Shown in pieces: positions 24,190 through 35,930 of a stretch of 64,000 bases of DNA. Each line of letters starts with the position of its first letter. The stretch's first letter is position 1. The stretch lies in contig JANTQA010000047.1 of the NCBI GenBank assembly GCA_027625915.1, positions 15,872,001-15,936,000 on the forward strand, given 5' to 3'. A model generated the notes under the pieces. It ran no database searches. It was not told the DNA's origin and saw only the letters and a list, made by a program, of their open reading frames with translations. The position numbers and the translations under genes were made by a program. This stretch comes from Anaeramoeba flamelloides (Eukaryota; Metamonada; Anaeramoebidae).

Positions 24190-25310
24190 GCCAAATTTAT
24201 CCTAGAATAAAATATTTACCTACCAATAAAAAAACGCAAATCAAAAAAATGAAAAAATTGATCAAAAAAAAATAAATAAAAATCATTTATTACTTGATTT
24301 TATCAATAAGAATATTTGAGAATTGTTTTATTTTTCATTTGGTTTTCTTTTTAATTCCTCATGGAAGAACTTTTCTTTGAAAAATTTTTGATACAAAATA
24401 TCTTACTGTTTATTTCATAAGAATTTCCAAAATGAATTCTAATTTCCTCTATTTTTATTTAAATTCATCGAAATTAGATTGGGTTCAGAAAATAGGACAT
24501 ATTTTCAATTATTATTCTTTTGAAAAATGGATTTATTGAATATATTGATTTGATTTTGATAATTATTTATTTTCCATAAAATAAAAAAACTCAAAATAGT
24601 TCTGAATCTGATTGAAATTTGGAATATTTTTTTAATTTTTTTTTTTAGGATGAAGTTTTTGTAGTTTTTTTTTGATTTCAAAAACCCTTTCTCATTATTT
24701 TAATTTTTGCAACAGTGTCCTTTCTTTTGGCTTGGTTTGATAAAAATAACAATAAAAAAAAAAGAATTTTGAAAGGAAATTTGAAAAAAAAATTTTATAT
24801 CATAAATAATAAATAGGAATGGGGCGGTAAATTAGAGGTTATAAATTGGTGGAACTCATACAAATTAAGAAGATTAAGAAAACAAATCTTCTAAAATAAG
24901 AATGAAAATTTTTTACATTCTTGATTTCAACAAGTTTAATTGGAAAGGTGATCTTATTTGTTAGGTCTTCAAAAAGTAAAGATTTGATTGAAATGCACAC
25001 TTTTTCAGGTATGTTTTTATTTTAGGTTTACTTTGTTAATTTCAAAGATCCGTATAAACACACTTTTAGATTCAAAACTTAATTTATTAAAACCCAAATA
25101 TTTGATCAAAAAAAATTATTCAAAAACGAAAATTTAAAAATTCAACTCTGATTTATTTTGGGACATTTCAAAAATAGAATAGAGGATGATATTTTGGTTT
25201 CTAAGGTTCGGTATCCCTTGACACTCAACTATTCTTTTTTCAGTAATGATCTTGAAATTAAAATTTTGTAAAAAGTAAAAATGTTTTTACAACCAGAAAT
25301 AATTTTAATA
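24190..25310 (+). repeat. Dispersed repeat R2, copy 2
   Basis: Plus-strand copy, more diverged than the others. It shares TCATTTATTACTTGATTTTA near 24282, AGAATTTCCAAAATGAA, TTGGCTTGGTTTGAT near 24728, TTCTTGATTTCAAC near 24919 and ATTCAACTCTGATTTA near 25140. With 22325-23450 it forms a head-to-head inverted pair. Confidence 0.75.
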
Positions 25311-25560
25311 TTGTGGTAAAAATCTTCCTGAAGAAAAGTTTAATCCATGTTTTAAAATAGAAGCTGTGTTTCTTTTGTATATACGACCTAAAGATTAGTT
25401 GATCAAATAAACCAACAATAAACCATACTAATATGGTATTGGTTTCTTAAAGTTCTATTATTTAAAAACGAATTCAAAAAATAAAAGGATCAAATGGGAA
25501 AATTTATCTCAAAAAATAGAGTAAATTTTTCATAAAATTTTAATCAAAGAAAATTACAAA
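25310..25560 (+). repeat. Dispersed repeat R6, copy 1
   Basis: It matches 43715-43945 in the same orientation, with GTTTAATCCATGTTT, TTCTTAAAGTTCTATTATTT, AAAGGATCAAAT and TTTATCTCARAAAATAGAGT in order. A looser third match starts at 44150. Here it follows R2 directly. Confidence 0.7.
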
Positions 25561-26373
25561 AATTTGACAAATTGAATTCATAATTTAAACTTTTCAACTA
25601 TTTGCATAAATAAACTAAATTTTACTCAAAAGTTCAACGATTTTACATTCAAAATTGAATAAAACTAACCATTAAAGGAGAGTGAATTGAATGTTACCTT
25701 GGAAAAAGAAAAAAAACAAAATACGAGCTTGCAATGAACACGAATAATTTATTTTCAAAAAGAATTTTTTGTTAACACTACCAAACAAAATAACCTAATG
25801 GTGTGTTAATTTCTTGTGAATACTATTAATGTAAAATAAAAGGAGAATAATTTTCCATCTATTTTCTAAAATAAAAAAACAAAACAAAAAAAAACAAGAA
25901 TTCAATAATTAGAAATTAATTCACCAATAGAACCAATTCGTAAAAAATTTCAAAAAGAATATACAACTGATTTACAGAATTAAAGAATTTAAATTTGAAC
26001 TTTGATCTCATTAACTATTTTAGGAATTTCTGAAGGAAATTTATCATCCGATTATTTTCCAATAAACATTTTTCTGTGATGTTCCTTTCGAACAATTTGA
26101 AGTCTTTTACAACCATTATTCCTTGGGACTAATTGACAAGAGTTTTTTTCCAAAGAGAATTTTACTATCAAAATTTTGAAAACATTCCCACAGCTTTTAA
26201 GACTTATCTGGAGTTTGTGAATGATAGTATTTTACCACTCAATACAAATTTTCTAAAAAAGTCCTTTTTTATCTTGATCAAAGCTCTGTATTGATACTTT
26301 TTTTCAGATTAATTGTTTAACATTTTATCATTTTCTTTCCCAAAAATAATTTTCGTCGAAATTTTTCTTGAAA
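25561..26373. other. Gene-free stretch upstream of the orphan gene
   Basis: No coding or RNA gene was seen. The stretch up to 26373 should carry the promoter of the gene that follows. Confidence 0.4.
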
Positions 26374-27276
26374 ATGGAAAATAATACACTAAAAAAAATA
26401 CCAGATAGAATAGGAAACCGAGCCAGCCGCAAGACATACACCCCATCAAGCGTTGAAGCCAACTGTTGGAATCAACTGAATGAAACCGAGAAACAAATTC
26501 TACTTGAAGTCTCAAAGCTAAAACGAATAAATAAACGCCTTGAGATCTTAAAAAAGGAATTCCCAAAGGACTTTTTTGATAACAATACAACAAAAGTATT
26601 CACACCACATTTCATCAATGTGTTGTGTTATTCGCACAAAATGGGAAGGTCCAATATTAGAAGAACGCTATCAAATTACTACAACAAAATGGGCTTTTAT
26701 AATGTTACTTCCAGTGGCTATTCAGGAATGATTTTTTCAAAAACTGTCCTCAAAAACAAAAATAAAAAAAAAAAAATAATACGAATAAAAAAAACTAATA
26801 TCCACGTTGATCAAGAAAGCAAAAGTCATCAAGAGAAACACACAAAAAGTTTTTCTTGTGAAACACAATTAATTCCCCAAAACAATCTTGGAAGTGTCAA
26901 TAAAAATGGACACAAGAAGTTTCAAAATATTTTTACGAATATAAACACAAAGAACTATTTGCAATTCAACCAATTGAAAAACCACACTAGCAATTACAAT
27001 TCTGAAACTATCTTTCGAAATGATAACAATGACCCATACATAAATAATAAACAAATCCTCCTTCAAGAGAATTTGATTTATGAACAAGTATTATACCAAG
27101 ATCATTTTCATACCCACCTTCAATTCCCCCCAAAGAGGAATTTGCATTTATACGATAATAAAGATCGTTTTGAAAAAAAAAACACAAAACTTTTAAATGA
27201 AGAGCAATTAAAAAGAAATTTCATTTTACAAATAACAGAGTTTATAATTTCTTTTAAAAAGGGAAATTTAATCTAA
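26374..27276 (+). CDS. Orphan basic Asn/Lys-rich protein
   Basis: Single-exon gene of 300 residues that I do not recognise. I chose the ATG at 26374 rather than an in-frame TTG six bases earlier. Residues about 20-110 look foldable: RTSRK-type basic residues, then TEKQILLEVSKLKRINKRLEIL (predicted helix), then FTPHFINVLCYSHKMGRSNIRRTLSNYYNKMGFYN. That layout would suit a small helical nucleic-acid-binding domain, but no family signature is visible. The rest (about 130-300) is low-complexity Asn, Lys, Gln and His, including a Lys run near 131-138. Codon use is richer in C and G than the surrounding sequence, which supports a real gene. It stands alone among dispersed repeats. A spliced extension cannot be excluded. 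Confidence 0.75.
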   Translation: MENNTLKKIPDRIGNRASRKTYTPSSVEANCWNQLNETEKQILLEVSKLKRINKRLEILKKEFPKDFFDNNTTKVFTPHFINVLCYSHKMGRSNIRRTLSNYYNKMGFYNVTSSGYSGMIFSKTVLKNKNKKKKIIRIKKTNIHVDQESKSHQEKHTKSFSCETQLIPQNNLGSVNKNGHKKFQNIFTNINTKNYLQFNQLKNHTSNYNSETIFRNDNNDPYINNKQILLQENLIYEQVLYQDHFHTHLQFPPKRNLHLYDNKDRFEKKNTKLLNEEQLKRNFILQITEFIISFKKGNLI

Positions 27277-27639
27277 AATGTAAAAAATATATGTTTTTTA
27301 ATCAATCACTTTTGATTTTTTTTTTGACCATCTTTTGTATTTTTCTCATTAAATGGATTTATATAATTTGAATTGAATTTTTTTTTCATACTCAAAATCC
27401 GAGATCATTTTTTGAGATCTCTTTCCAATTAATGGAAATTACAAACTTGTTTTTCATTTTTCACACAACCAAAATACCCTGCAATTTTTTTTTTTGAATC
27501 AGTGGATTGTGTTTTTAAAGAAATATCGAAATAAACCATTTTCAACTTTTTGACCATTAGTTAGCCTTCTAGAAATTGAGAAAAATAGTTAAAACGTTCT
27601 TTCGAGGTTTTTCAATTGAAATATTAAATGGTTATTTCA
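27277..27639. other. Gene-free flank
   Basis: This is the 3' flank of the orphan gene. It is T-rich and holds nothing recognisable. Confidence 0.4.
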
Positions 27640-28015
27640 TTTTTTTATGGAAGCAAGTACTTTTACCTTTTTGAAACTTTTTTATTGTGTAAACATTACT
27701 GAAAAAGATTTTGTGAGTGTCTTCAGATATATTGAAACTTTGTAACTATAGTCATCCACTTACTCTATTTGTGAAAATAAAACGAACCCAAAGCAAATCA
27801 GAGTTGAATCTTTCATTTTTCTATTTTTGAACATTTTTTTGGATTTTGAGTTTTATTATATTAGGTTTTGGATCAAGAAAAGTTTTGAAACCAATGAGTA
27901 AAATTAACCAAACAGTAAACCAAAAAAATAGACCGGAAAAGAGGTGTATTTGAAACAAATATTTTATTTTAGAACACCAAACAGGAAAGATCACCTTTTC
28001 AAATAAATTTGTTCA
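27640..28015 (-). repeat. Dispersed repeat R2, partial copy
   Basis: It corresponds to the 3' third of R2 on the minus strand: AAGTACTTTTACCTTTTTGAAA at the start, then a GAGTTGAATCTTTCATTTTT block shared with 22495-22515, then a GGTTTTGGATC block. The rest of the element is absent. Confidence 0.68.
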
Positions 28016-28026
28016 AATCAATAGAG

Positions 28027-28221
28027 TAACACCATTTTTAATAAACAAACTTTCAGTGAAATTTAAGGCACAAAAAAATCTCAAAATTAAGGTATATTTT
28101 TTGGATTTTTTTTACAGAATTTATTTTTCTAGAATTTGAATTCTTTGCCTTAATTTGAGATAATTTTTTTGGCGCCTTACATTTCATTGAAAGTTTGTGT
28201 TCTAAAAGTGGAATTGATTGT
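28027..28221. mobile_element. Palindromic MITE, copy D (diverged)
   Basis: This is the same palindrome as copies A-C. The left arm reads ACAAACTTTCAGTGAAATTT-like sequence and the right arm TTTCATTGAAAGTTTGTGTT. The outer ends have decayed (GAATTGATTGT instead of GAACTGACTGTA), so its TA duplication is no longer clear. It is older than A-C. Confidence 0.8.
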
Positions 28222-28237
28222 CGAAAACCCAAGAAAA

Positions 28238-28320
28238 CATAATAACACTTTTCCATAATTCAAAAGAATTGATAAAAATCAAAGATTTCACTTAATCATT
28301 GTAAAAAATGGAAAATCTAA
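28238..28320 (+). repeat. Fold-back array, locus F6 (single decayed hairpin)
   Basis: One module-A hairpin: TTTTCCATAATTCAAAAGAAT on the left, ATCAAAGAT at the turn and a diverged arm ending TGGAAAATC on the right. The linkers are mostly lost. It sits 17 bases after MITE copy D. Confidence 0.6.
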
Positions 28321-28605
28321 GTACTAAAAATATTTTAAAACGAAAGGTTCGTTATTTATTTTAAAGTTAACTTATTATAAAAATTACTTTTTAGATATTC
28401 ATTTTTTTTTTTTTTTTGAACAAAAATAATACAATTTCATTCAATTCTGAAAGAATTTTGATTTTTATAACTATTTTTATCTTTAGGATTTTATTTTATT
28501 TTATTTTATTTATTTTTTCCACTCCTTATTATTTAAATCATGTTGAAAAAAAAGAGAGCTAAAAATTACGAATAAACCTTAAAAAAATTTATATCTTTGA
28601 ATTTC

Positions 28606-28606
<1 letters not shown>

Positions 28607-28669
<63 letters not shown>
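28607..28669. repeat. (TA)n microsatellite
   Basis: An almost pure TA tract of about 60 bp with one interruption (TAAATATAAA). It could extrude as a cruciform. No gene is adjacent. Confidence 0.9.
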
Positions 28670-28672
<3 letters not shown>

Positions 28673-28924
28673 CCAAAAAATCTCTATTATTAACATTTTT
28701 ATAGTGAAATTTTATTAATAAAAAATCGGTAATGCTCATTTCAAAAATTATGACTCCCCATTTTTGGTTTTTGAATTTTTTTTTATAATTTTTAAAATAA
28801 CTTGTTTTTCAATATGTTTGGAATGATTCAAAAGTGAATTATTAATACGATTTAATAATATTTTTTTTATCCAATTTATTATTTTAGGCGAGTCACATTT
28901 TTTAAAATATTTAAGAAAATTAAA

Positions 28925-30205
28925 TTAATAGATCAACAATAAACTACAACAGGACCAAATTCTAAAATATTTTATTGGTGATATACTGTACTTCAAATTT
29001 TTGTAGATGCCAAGTGTCAAAAAATTTTGTTCTACTAAGAAAGCCAAACAAGAATTTTTTTTTTTTTAGATCAATTTTTTTTTCTATTTTTTATGAATAA
29101 GAATACAATTAAATTCATTTTATTTCATACATCATAAAACATTTCAACTTTGTATATTACTATTTCCATCATTACTACACAATATGAAGTTTTTGTTATC
29201 GGGAATAATAATGTAAATATTTTTTTCTTTGCCGAGATAAAACTTTTGGTTAACCAAAAAAAAAAAAAAAAATGATTTATTCAACACATTGATAAATATT
29301 TGTATTACATTAAAAAGTATCATTATAAATATTAAAAATTTTAAAGTTATTTACAAAATTTATACCTATGCATTCTATTTTTGTTTTAAGATGAAATTCG
29401 ATTTTTCAATATAGAATTTTCTTGAAGATATTTGATAATTTTATCCTAAAAATTCAAATCAATTTTTTTTTGACAAAAACGATTTAAATCGGTATAATGT
29501 TTCTTATGAATAAGACCAAAGAATTTGTTAAAAAAATTTTTCAAAATTGAAAAATTTTTTTCATTTTTTAAAAACTAGAAAACAACTTTTTCAAAACTTT
29601 AAAGAAAAAATAAATGAGAATAGATCTTAATTCCAATTGATAAAATGAAGTTATACTTCTATGAAAATTTCATTTATTGAATCACATATACCACAATTAG
29701 TTTTATTGGCTAAGATTTGAATTGATAATTTTTTATCATTTTTTGAAAAAAAGAAAATGACTTTTTCAAACTTTAAAGAATAAAATTATTATTTTTTACT
29801 TATTAAATCTCATTTTAATTTCTAAACTTTTATTAAGCTTTTATCAAATTTTCATTTATTTAATAACCTATACCTCGATTAGTTTTCTTTGCTCATTTGA
29901 ATTGAAATATTCATCATTCAAAAATAATAACAAATTAAAAAATCTTTTTTCGAAAGAAATTCTTTTCAACATAAAAGTAAAAATATGTTTTACCATTTTC
30001 AAGAATTAACTTGTTTGTTAATAAAAATAATAGGTTACTTTTTTAAGTTTTATCTTGGAAACTTGTGAATTTTGGATAACAAAAAATAGACTCAAATTAA
30101 TAAATTGTTTAAATGAGCTTAACTCATCCATTTCATAATTCGAGACACAAATTACAAAAAAAAAAAAAATTTTAAGATCTTGACAAGATTTCATTTTATA
30201 TTAAA
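28925..30205 (-). repeat. Dispersed repeat R1, copy 3 (minus strand)
   Basis: The reverse complement aligns with 15310-16470 and 2195-3290. It shares the block near 28985-29020 that reads GACACTTGGCATCTACAAA on the minus strand, a TTAACCAAAAGTTTTATC block and TTTAAACAATTTATTAATTT. It has an extra internal stretch around 29690-29900 in which part of the element appears duplicated. Confidence 0.72.
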
Positions 30206-30490
30206 AAAATAGTACTCCGTGAATTAAATTTTTTTAACGTGGATATATTCTCAAATAGAAAAATAAAATGTTGAAATTTTTTGTATAATAATAGAAAATA
30301 ATTGTTAATAAAAAGTTTCTATTCTGTGTTTTACGAAGAAAGATAATTAGATTTTATTTGTTTTAATTTGTTGATTTTTATTTTACCAATTACGATAATT
30401 CCAAGCACCCTTCCTACTTTCTCCACCGCACAACATTTTTTTTTTTTTTTTTAATTGATAAACAAGACTTCAACCGAACAATCTTTCAAT

Positions 30491-33400
30491 TTAATTTTTC
30501 TTGTTATTTTTCTTGTTCTTGCTATTCTTTTTGTTCTGTTTCTGATTCTTCTTTTGGTTCTTCCTTTGGTTCTTCTTTTGGCTATTTTTTTGGTTGTTTT
30601 TCTGTTTTTGGTTCTGCTTTTTATTATTATTATTATTCTTGTTCCGTTTTTGATTCTTGTTATTTTTCTTTCCAGTTTCTTTTTCTTGCACCTTTTTATT
30701 TTTTTTGTTTTTCTTTTTTTCCATTTCTTTTTCCATTTCTTTTTCCATCATTTCATTTAATAATTCATGTTTTTTTGAATCCAGTTCATCAGAATCTGGG
30801 AGTATTTGTTCACCTTCTTTTAATTTATTTTTAAAATAATTTACTTGCTCTTCAATTATTTCATTAAAATCTTCTTCGTCATCATCGTCCATACCATATT
30901 CATCATCAGCTGGATTATTAAAAAAAAAGATATGAATTGAAGCATCCCCATCCCCTTCAGCACTGAATCTAATTGTTTGAACTATATAAATATGTATGTA
31001 TACATTTATGCACAATAAATAATAATTTTGTTAGAAGTTTCTTTGTAAGATCATAATTTTTTTTTAAAACAACATTTCAAAAACAATAATAATTTTTTGT
31101 GGTTTCCAGTTTAAATCAATTTATAACCTTCATTATTTTTTAATTTAACTTCTGAGCAATACTGAATGATAGAAAGTGTTGGCTATTTTACTCCTTTCTT
31201 ATCTCGATATATCTCATCTTTAGTGGAATCCTTGATATCATTGAATTACTCTCGAAAAAACTTTTAATTTTTTTTTATTTTTTTTTTCCAGTTACGTAAT
31301 CTGTTTTGTTAGATCTGGAAATTTTTTTTCGATGGTTGATAGAAAGATTAATGTCGAGTTTGTTTGATAGAAAAATTATATAAAATGGGTAGATGGTATC
31401 TAATCATCTGATCGATCAATAATTGTTGGTGAAATTTCAATAAAATTTACCAATACAATTTTTTATACTCTTTGAATTAGAAGTCTCAAATTTAGTCACT
31501 TCAAAATTCTCTCTTTAACAGATTAGATGAAGTTTCATCTAACCCTTAACAATAAACCAATACAATTTTTTGTTCCGATAGTTTCATCATTTTGAACACG
31601 CCCAGATTTTTTTTTTTAAGTTTTATATTTCTTATATTTTGTTTGGATAAAAATGATTATATATAAAAAGATTAATATTGTGTCACTTGAATGTGATTGA
31701 AATATTATTTTTGGAAAAATACAATAAATTGAGGGTTTTTTTTTTGTATTTTTTGATTTTGAGTTTTTCCAAATTTTTGGAATCGAGTTTAACTTGAGAA
31801 TTTTAATATTTTTTCAATAATGACGGTTAATTTTATTATAAATAAATAAATAAATATTTTACTGTTGAAAAAAAAATTTGTTTTATATTAATTTTTAATA
31901 AATATTAAATCAAAAGAAAAATGAAATTCATTAGTTTAGACCTGAATTAAAAGTTTAATTTGAATAATTTTCCTAAATTTCAATTCAAGCAATTGAAAAT
32001 AATTGAAAAAACAAAAACAAAAAAAATTGTATAATAATTTCATTTAATAACCTGGAATTAAATCAATGGAATCTTTTTTAATAGATAAAGTAATCAATTC
32101 AAAAATTTTAAAAAAAAATAAAAAATAACTTTTAAATATTATTCAAAGATAATAAAATAATCTTCGAAACCAAGTAATTTTTTTTTTGAATTTTGTTGTT
32201 AGTAAAAATTTGAATTTTATTTTTTATTTTGGATTTTTTCAATCTAATTTAATCCATAGATTTAAAAATAATTTTTGATCTAAGTCGTATCTTATTCAAT
32301 AATATTGTTTATTTTATGCCTAGATTTTAAAAAGTCAAAAATTGTAAATTGATAAAATTAAAAAAAAAATCAAATCTTAATCTGAATGGAACTGATGGCC
32401 AAATCATTTAAATTTAAAAAAAATTTTTTTGAAAAAACTGACAAATTTTATAATTAAAAAAAATAAGGTTTTTTTTTAAAATTTAATTTATATTTTTTTA
32501 ATTTTTAAACTTATTTAATATCAAATATAGATATTGCCATTGAATGGTAATCAATATACAAAACAAATTTTCTATGTGATGTTGAAATAAATTTTGTAAT
32601 GAATAAATTATTTATACAAGAAGTATTTTAGGTCAATGTTAGGTACAAAGAGGGCCCCAAAAAAATCTCCAGTAAAGAATGTTGTGTTTTAATCATTCAA
32701 ACGAATATGTTTTTTGTTGTTTATACAAACTTTTTAATAAAAAAAAATAATTTTTTTTTTTTTGACAAAATTTGGATGAAAAATAATCATATTACAATAA
32801 CAAAGAAAAATTTTTCAAAGGTTGAAAATTTTTGTTTCAATCTATTTTTTATTGAAGATACCAATCCAATTTTTAATTATAAAATTTTCTTTCAAAGATA
32901 ATTGTTTATAAATTTTATATCTTATAATCCTTTGATAACAATTCAAATTAAAAATTTTATTTCAAAGGCTATTAGTATATTTGGGGTGCTAAGGGATATG
33001 CTACAATGTAAACAGTTTTGAAATAGTTTATTTTACACAACGGGTATTTGACATTTAAGTATATTAAAATTTCTTCTTGTCTGTTTTGTTTTTCTTTTCA
33101 TAACTAATCTTTTCTTTGATTTTCGATTGTCACTTTTATACAAAAGAATAACAGATGGAGACAAATAACAAAAATTCAACATTCAAAGAAAATGAAGAGA
33201 TCAACGAATTCCAATTTTTCTTTAAAAATTTGGATTAAATAAAAAAAAACCAACAAGAGAAAATGGATCGAAAATTTTTTCCCATTTCAAATCGAAATCT
33301 ATGTATTAGTCATTTTAAAAATGTGTTACTAAAAAAAATTTAATAAAGGACCGGAAATGGGCCTATTGAAGTTTATTGACTGTATAAAGGGTTTCTCTAA

Positions 33401-33931
33401 AAACTATTGTGTAGCACGTTTTTGGTCTTGCGACTAGTTAAGATTTTTTTTACAAAACTTTTAAACAACCAAAAATTCTGACTGGTAAATTCTGTGAAAG
33501 ATCTTTTTCTAATAAAAGATCAAAAGAAGTGTTGTGTTTGAAATATTCGTGAATATAAAAATTACGTAATTTGTAAATGATTATTTTGAAAAGTTTTTTT
33601 TTTGTTAACTTGCTTTTGGAAAAAATTTCAATGCAGGAAGAGCTTCAAAAACAATAAAAAAAAGAAAAAGAAAAAGAAAAAGAAGAAGAAGAAGAAAAAG
33701 AAATCGAAATTTACATGGATTAAATGGAACGTCAAGTCGGAAATTTTCGAGAACTCCTTTTTTTAAAGAACAAAGCAAAATTTTTGAATTATTTTTGTGT
33801 ACATACAAATTAACTCTTTCGCCTTTTTTAGCTTTAAGATCTAATGTAGCAGAAATTAAATTCATTTGTGTATTTAATTCTAAAGAATATTTTTCTGATT
33901 GTTTTATTTCTAAGCCTCCGTTTCCGTACAT
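30491..33931 (-). CDS. Nucleoplasmin-like (FKBP-N/HD2-type) nuclear chaperone
   Basis: Likely histone chaperone of the nucleoplasmin-like fold used by insect FKBP39/46 N-termini and plant HD2 proteins. Exons are 33715-33931 and 30491-30981, phase 1 at both ends, giving 235 residues. Residues 1-95 follow the family order: GLEIKQSEKYSLEL, MNLISATLDL, GERVNLYVHKN, ILLCSLKKG, FRLDVPFNP, then across the splice TIRFSAEGDGDASIHIFFF. The GDASI motif and the following acidic run (DDDDEED, 104-110) are characteristic. No peptidyl-prolyl isomerase domain follows. Instead residues from about 158 form a Lys/Asn/Gln-rich basic tail to the end. The acidic patch could bind histones and the tail nucleic acid; both are inferences. 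The intron is 2.7 kb. Confidence 0.82.
30982..33714 (-). other. Giant intron of the nucleoplasmin-like gene (2.7 kb)
   Basis: On the minus strand the donor is GTAAAT and the acceptor ATATAG. Nothing recognisable lies inside: no gene, no MITE and no fold-back module. It is plain A+T-rich DNA. Unlike the ERO1 and Rab giant introns, its size is not explained by repeats I can identify. Confidence 0.8.
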
Positions 33932-34499
33932 TTATATAATAATATTAACAAAAAAGTATTTAAAAAAAATGAATGTTTATCATCTTCAACAGTAAATAAA
34001 GGCAGTTAAAACTGTTTAAAAGAGAAATGTCATTGATAACTAGAGTTGGTGTTTTGTAAAATAGACTAGAATTGAATGTATAGTAAATATTAGAGAAGAT
34101 AGAAACTATCTAAATTTCCAAATATTATTATTCTATTTGTGATTAATTTAAGGAATATCTGTATCTTATGCTCAAGAATATTACTTTTATGTCAACCAAA
34201 ATAATATTAAATTTAAAGGAAGGGAAAATATATAATTATTGGACAAAACTTGTATTTATAGATACAATATATCGTTTCTTTTAGAAGGTCGGGTATATAA
34301 TTTTGAAATTTCGAAATAATAGAGGATTTGAAGATCACTTAGATGATCAGGATATCAGCAAATAAATTCAGGGCAATATTAAAAACATCCTGATTTGTCC
34401 AACTTTATCACAAAAAAACATAAAATCACAAGAACCACAAAATGAATGAAAAAATCAAAATCAAGAAATAATCATAAATTATTTTTTTGAGTTCACTTT
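33932..34499. other. Gene-free flank upstream of the nucleoplasmin-like gene
   Basis: Promoter side of the minus-strand gene. No specific element was recognised. Confidence 0.4.
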
Positions 34500-34560
34500 T
34501 TAGGGAGTAAGTACATTTTTCATTTTTTGAGTTCCACCATTTATATGAAACTGAATTATT
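34500..34560 (-). repeat. Dispersed repeat R2, terminal scrap
   Basis: GAGTAAGTACATTTTTCA and TTTTTTGAGTTCCACCA match the minus-strand end of R2 (compare 22350-22425) with the middle missing. It lies head-to-head with R2 copy 3. Confidence 0.55.
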
Positions 34561-34599
34561 CAAATCATTTCTTTAGCCAAATATATTGATATTTTCATA

Positions 34600-35930
34600 A
34601 ATACTAGAGTGGAATATATCCTTGTACAAGATATTTTATCTTAACAAAATAACCGAAATAAAAAAAAAATGAAAAGATTGATCAAAAAAAAAAAATACAT
34701 ATCATTTATTACTTGATCTTATCTATAATATTTTACACAATTACTTATTCTTTATTAGGTTTTATTTTTAATTCTCTCCCTAAATAATTTTGTTTATAAA
34801 ATTTTTGAAAAACAAATTACTGTTTATTTCTAAAGAATTTCCAAAATGAAATTAAAAATCCTATTTTCATTTATGTCATCTAATTCTAGTTTTAGTTCAG
34901 AAAATCAGAGATTTTTTTAATTTTTCTTGAGATTAAGGGTTTATTGGACAAATTGGTTTGATTTTATAATTATTTATTTTGCATTAAAATGAGAACTCAA
35001 AAAAATAATTCCGAATATAATTGAATTTTTTTCTTGAATTTTTCAATTATTGTGATTCCAAATCTTATGTAACTGTTTTTTAATTCCAAGAATTCAACCC
35101 CTTTATTTTATTTTTTGAAATAGTATTCTTTGTTATGGCTTGGTTTGTTAAAAATATTTTAAAAAAGAATTTTGAATGCAAATTTGTCACAAAAAGTTTG
35201 GTAAAATAATAATAAATAGTAATTCGGTGAGAAATTCAAGGCAAAAAATAGTTTTTATTCATAGAAAATAAGTAGATAAAGAAAATCAATTTACAAAAAT
35301 AGACTTTTATCAATTTTTTTTTTTTAAATCATTCTTGATTTCAACAAATATATTTGGAATGGTGCTCTTTTGTGTTTGGTCTTCTACAGTCAGTTTCACT
35401 TTTAAGGCACAAACTTTCAACGAAATTTAAGGTACAAAAAAAATCCCAAATTAAAGAACAAAATTCAAATTTTGGTAAAATAATTTGTAAAAATTAAAAT
35501 CCAAATTTTGTGCCTTAATTTGAGATTTTTTTTGTACCTTAAATTTCGTTGATAGTTTGTGCCTTAAAAGTGAAAATGACTGTAAAAGAAAACATTTGTT
35601 TCTAATTCACACCTTTTGGAGGTATATTTTTTTTGTTTTACTCTTTGATTAATTTCAATCGTTTGTATAAACACATCTCTAGATCCAAAACAAAATTTAA
35701 TAAAACCAAAAATTTAATCAAAAAAATATGTTCAAAAAATTGAAAAAATTAAGATTCAACTCTGAATTACGTTGGGTTCTTTTCACGAATAGACTAATGA
35801 ATGGTGGTTTGGTTTCAAAGTTTCAATATCTGTTGGCACTCAAAAAATATTTTTCAGTAATGTTCACACAATCAAAATTTTTCAAAAAGGTAAAATGTAC
35901 TTACTTCCTTAAATTAATCTCTTGATTTTT
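34600..35930 (+). repeat. Dispersed repeat R2, copy 3, carrying a MITE
   Basis: About 1.1 kb of R2 interrupted at 35385-35584 by MITE copy B. It is the closest relative of 22325-23450, sharing TGTCATCTAATTCTAG-type, TTATGGCTTGGTTTG, GGAATGGTGCTCTT, AAACACATCTCTAGATCC and GTAAAATGTACTTACTTCCT blocks. R3 copy 2 follows without a gap. Confidence 0.8.
35385..35584. mobile_element. Palindromic MITE, copy B, with TA target duplication
   Basis: The element is 35387-35582, 196 bp, with CAGTCAGTTTCACT at the left and AGTGAAAATGACTG at the right, and TA on both sides. The homologous position in R2 copy 1 (TA at 22667-22668) is uninterrupted, which directly shows insertion with TA duplication. Confidence 0.93.

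Noticed and set aside
30455-30760. Long open frames antisense to the nucleoplasmin-like tail, and similarly 6341-6710 antisense to H3 and 47931-48272 antisense to Furry
   Set aside because: They are mirror images of low-complexity coding sequence on the other strand and carry no motif of their own.
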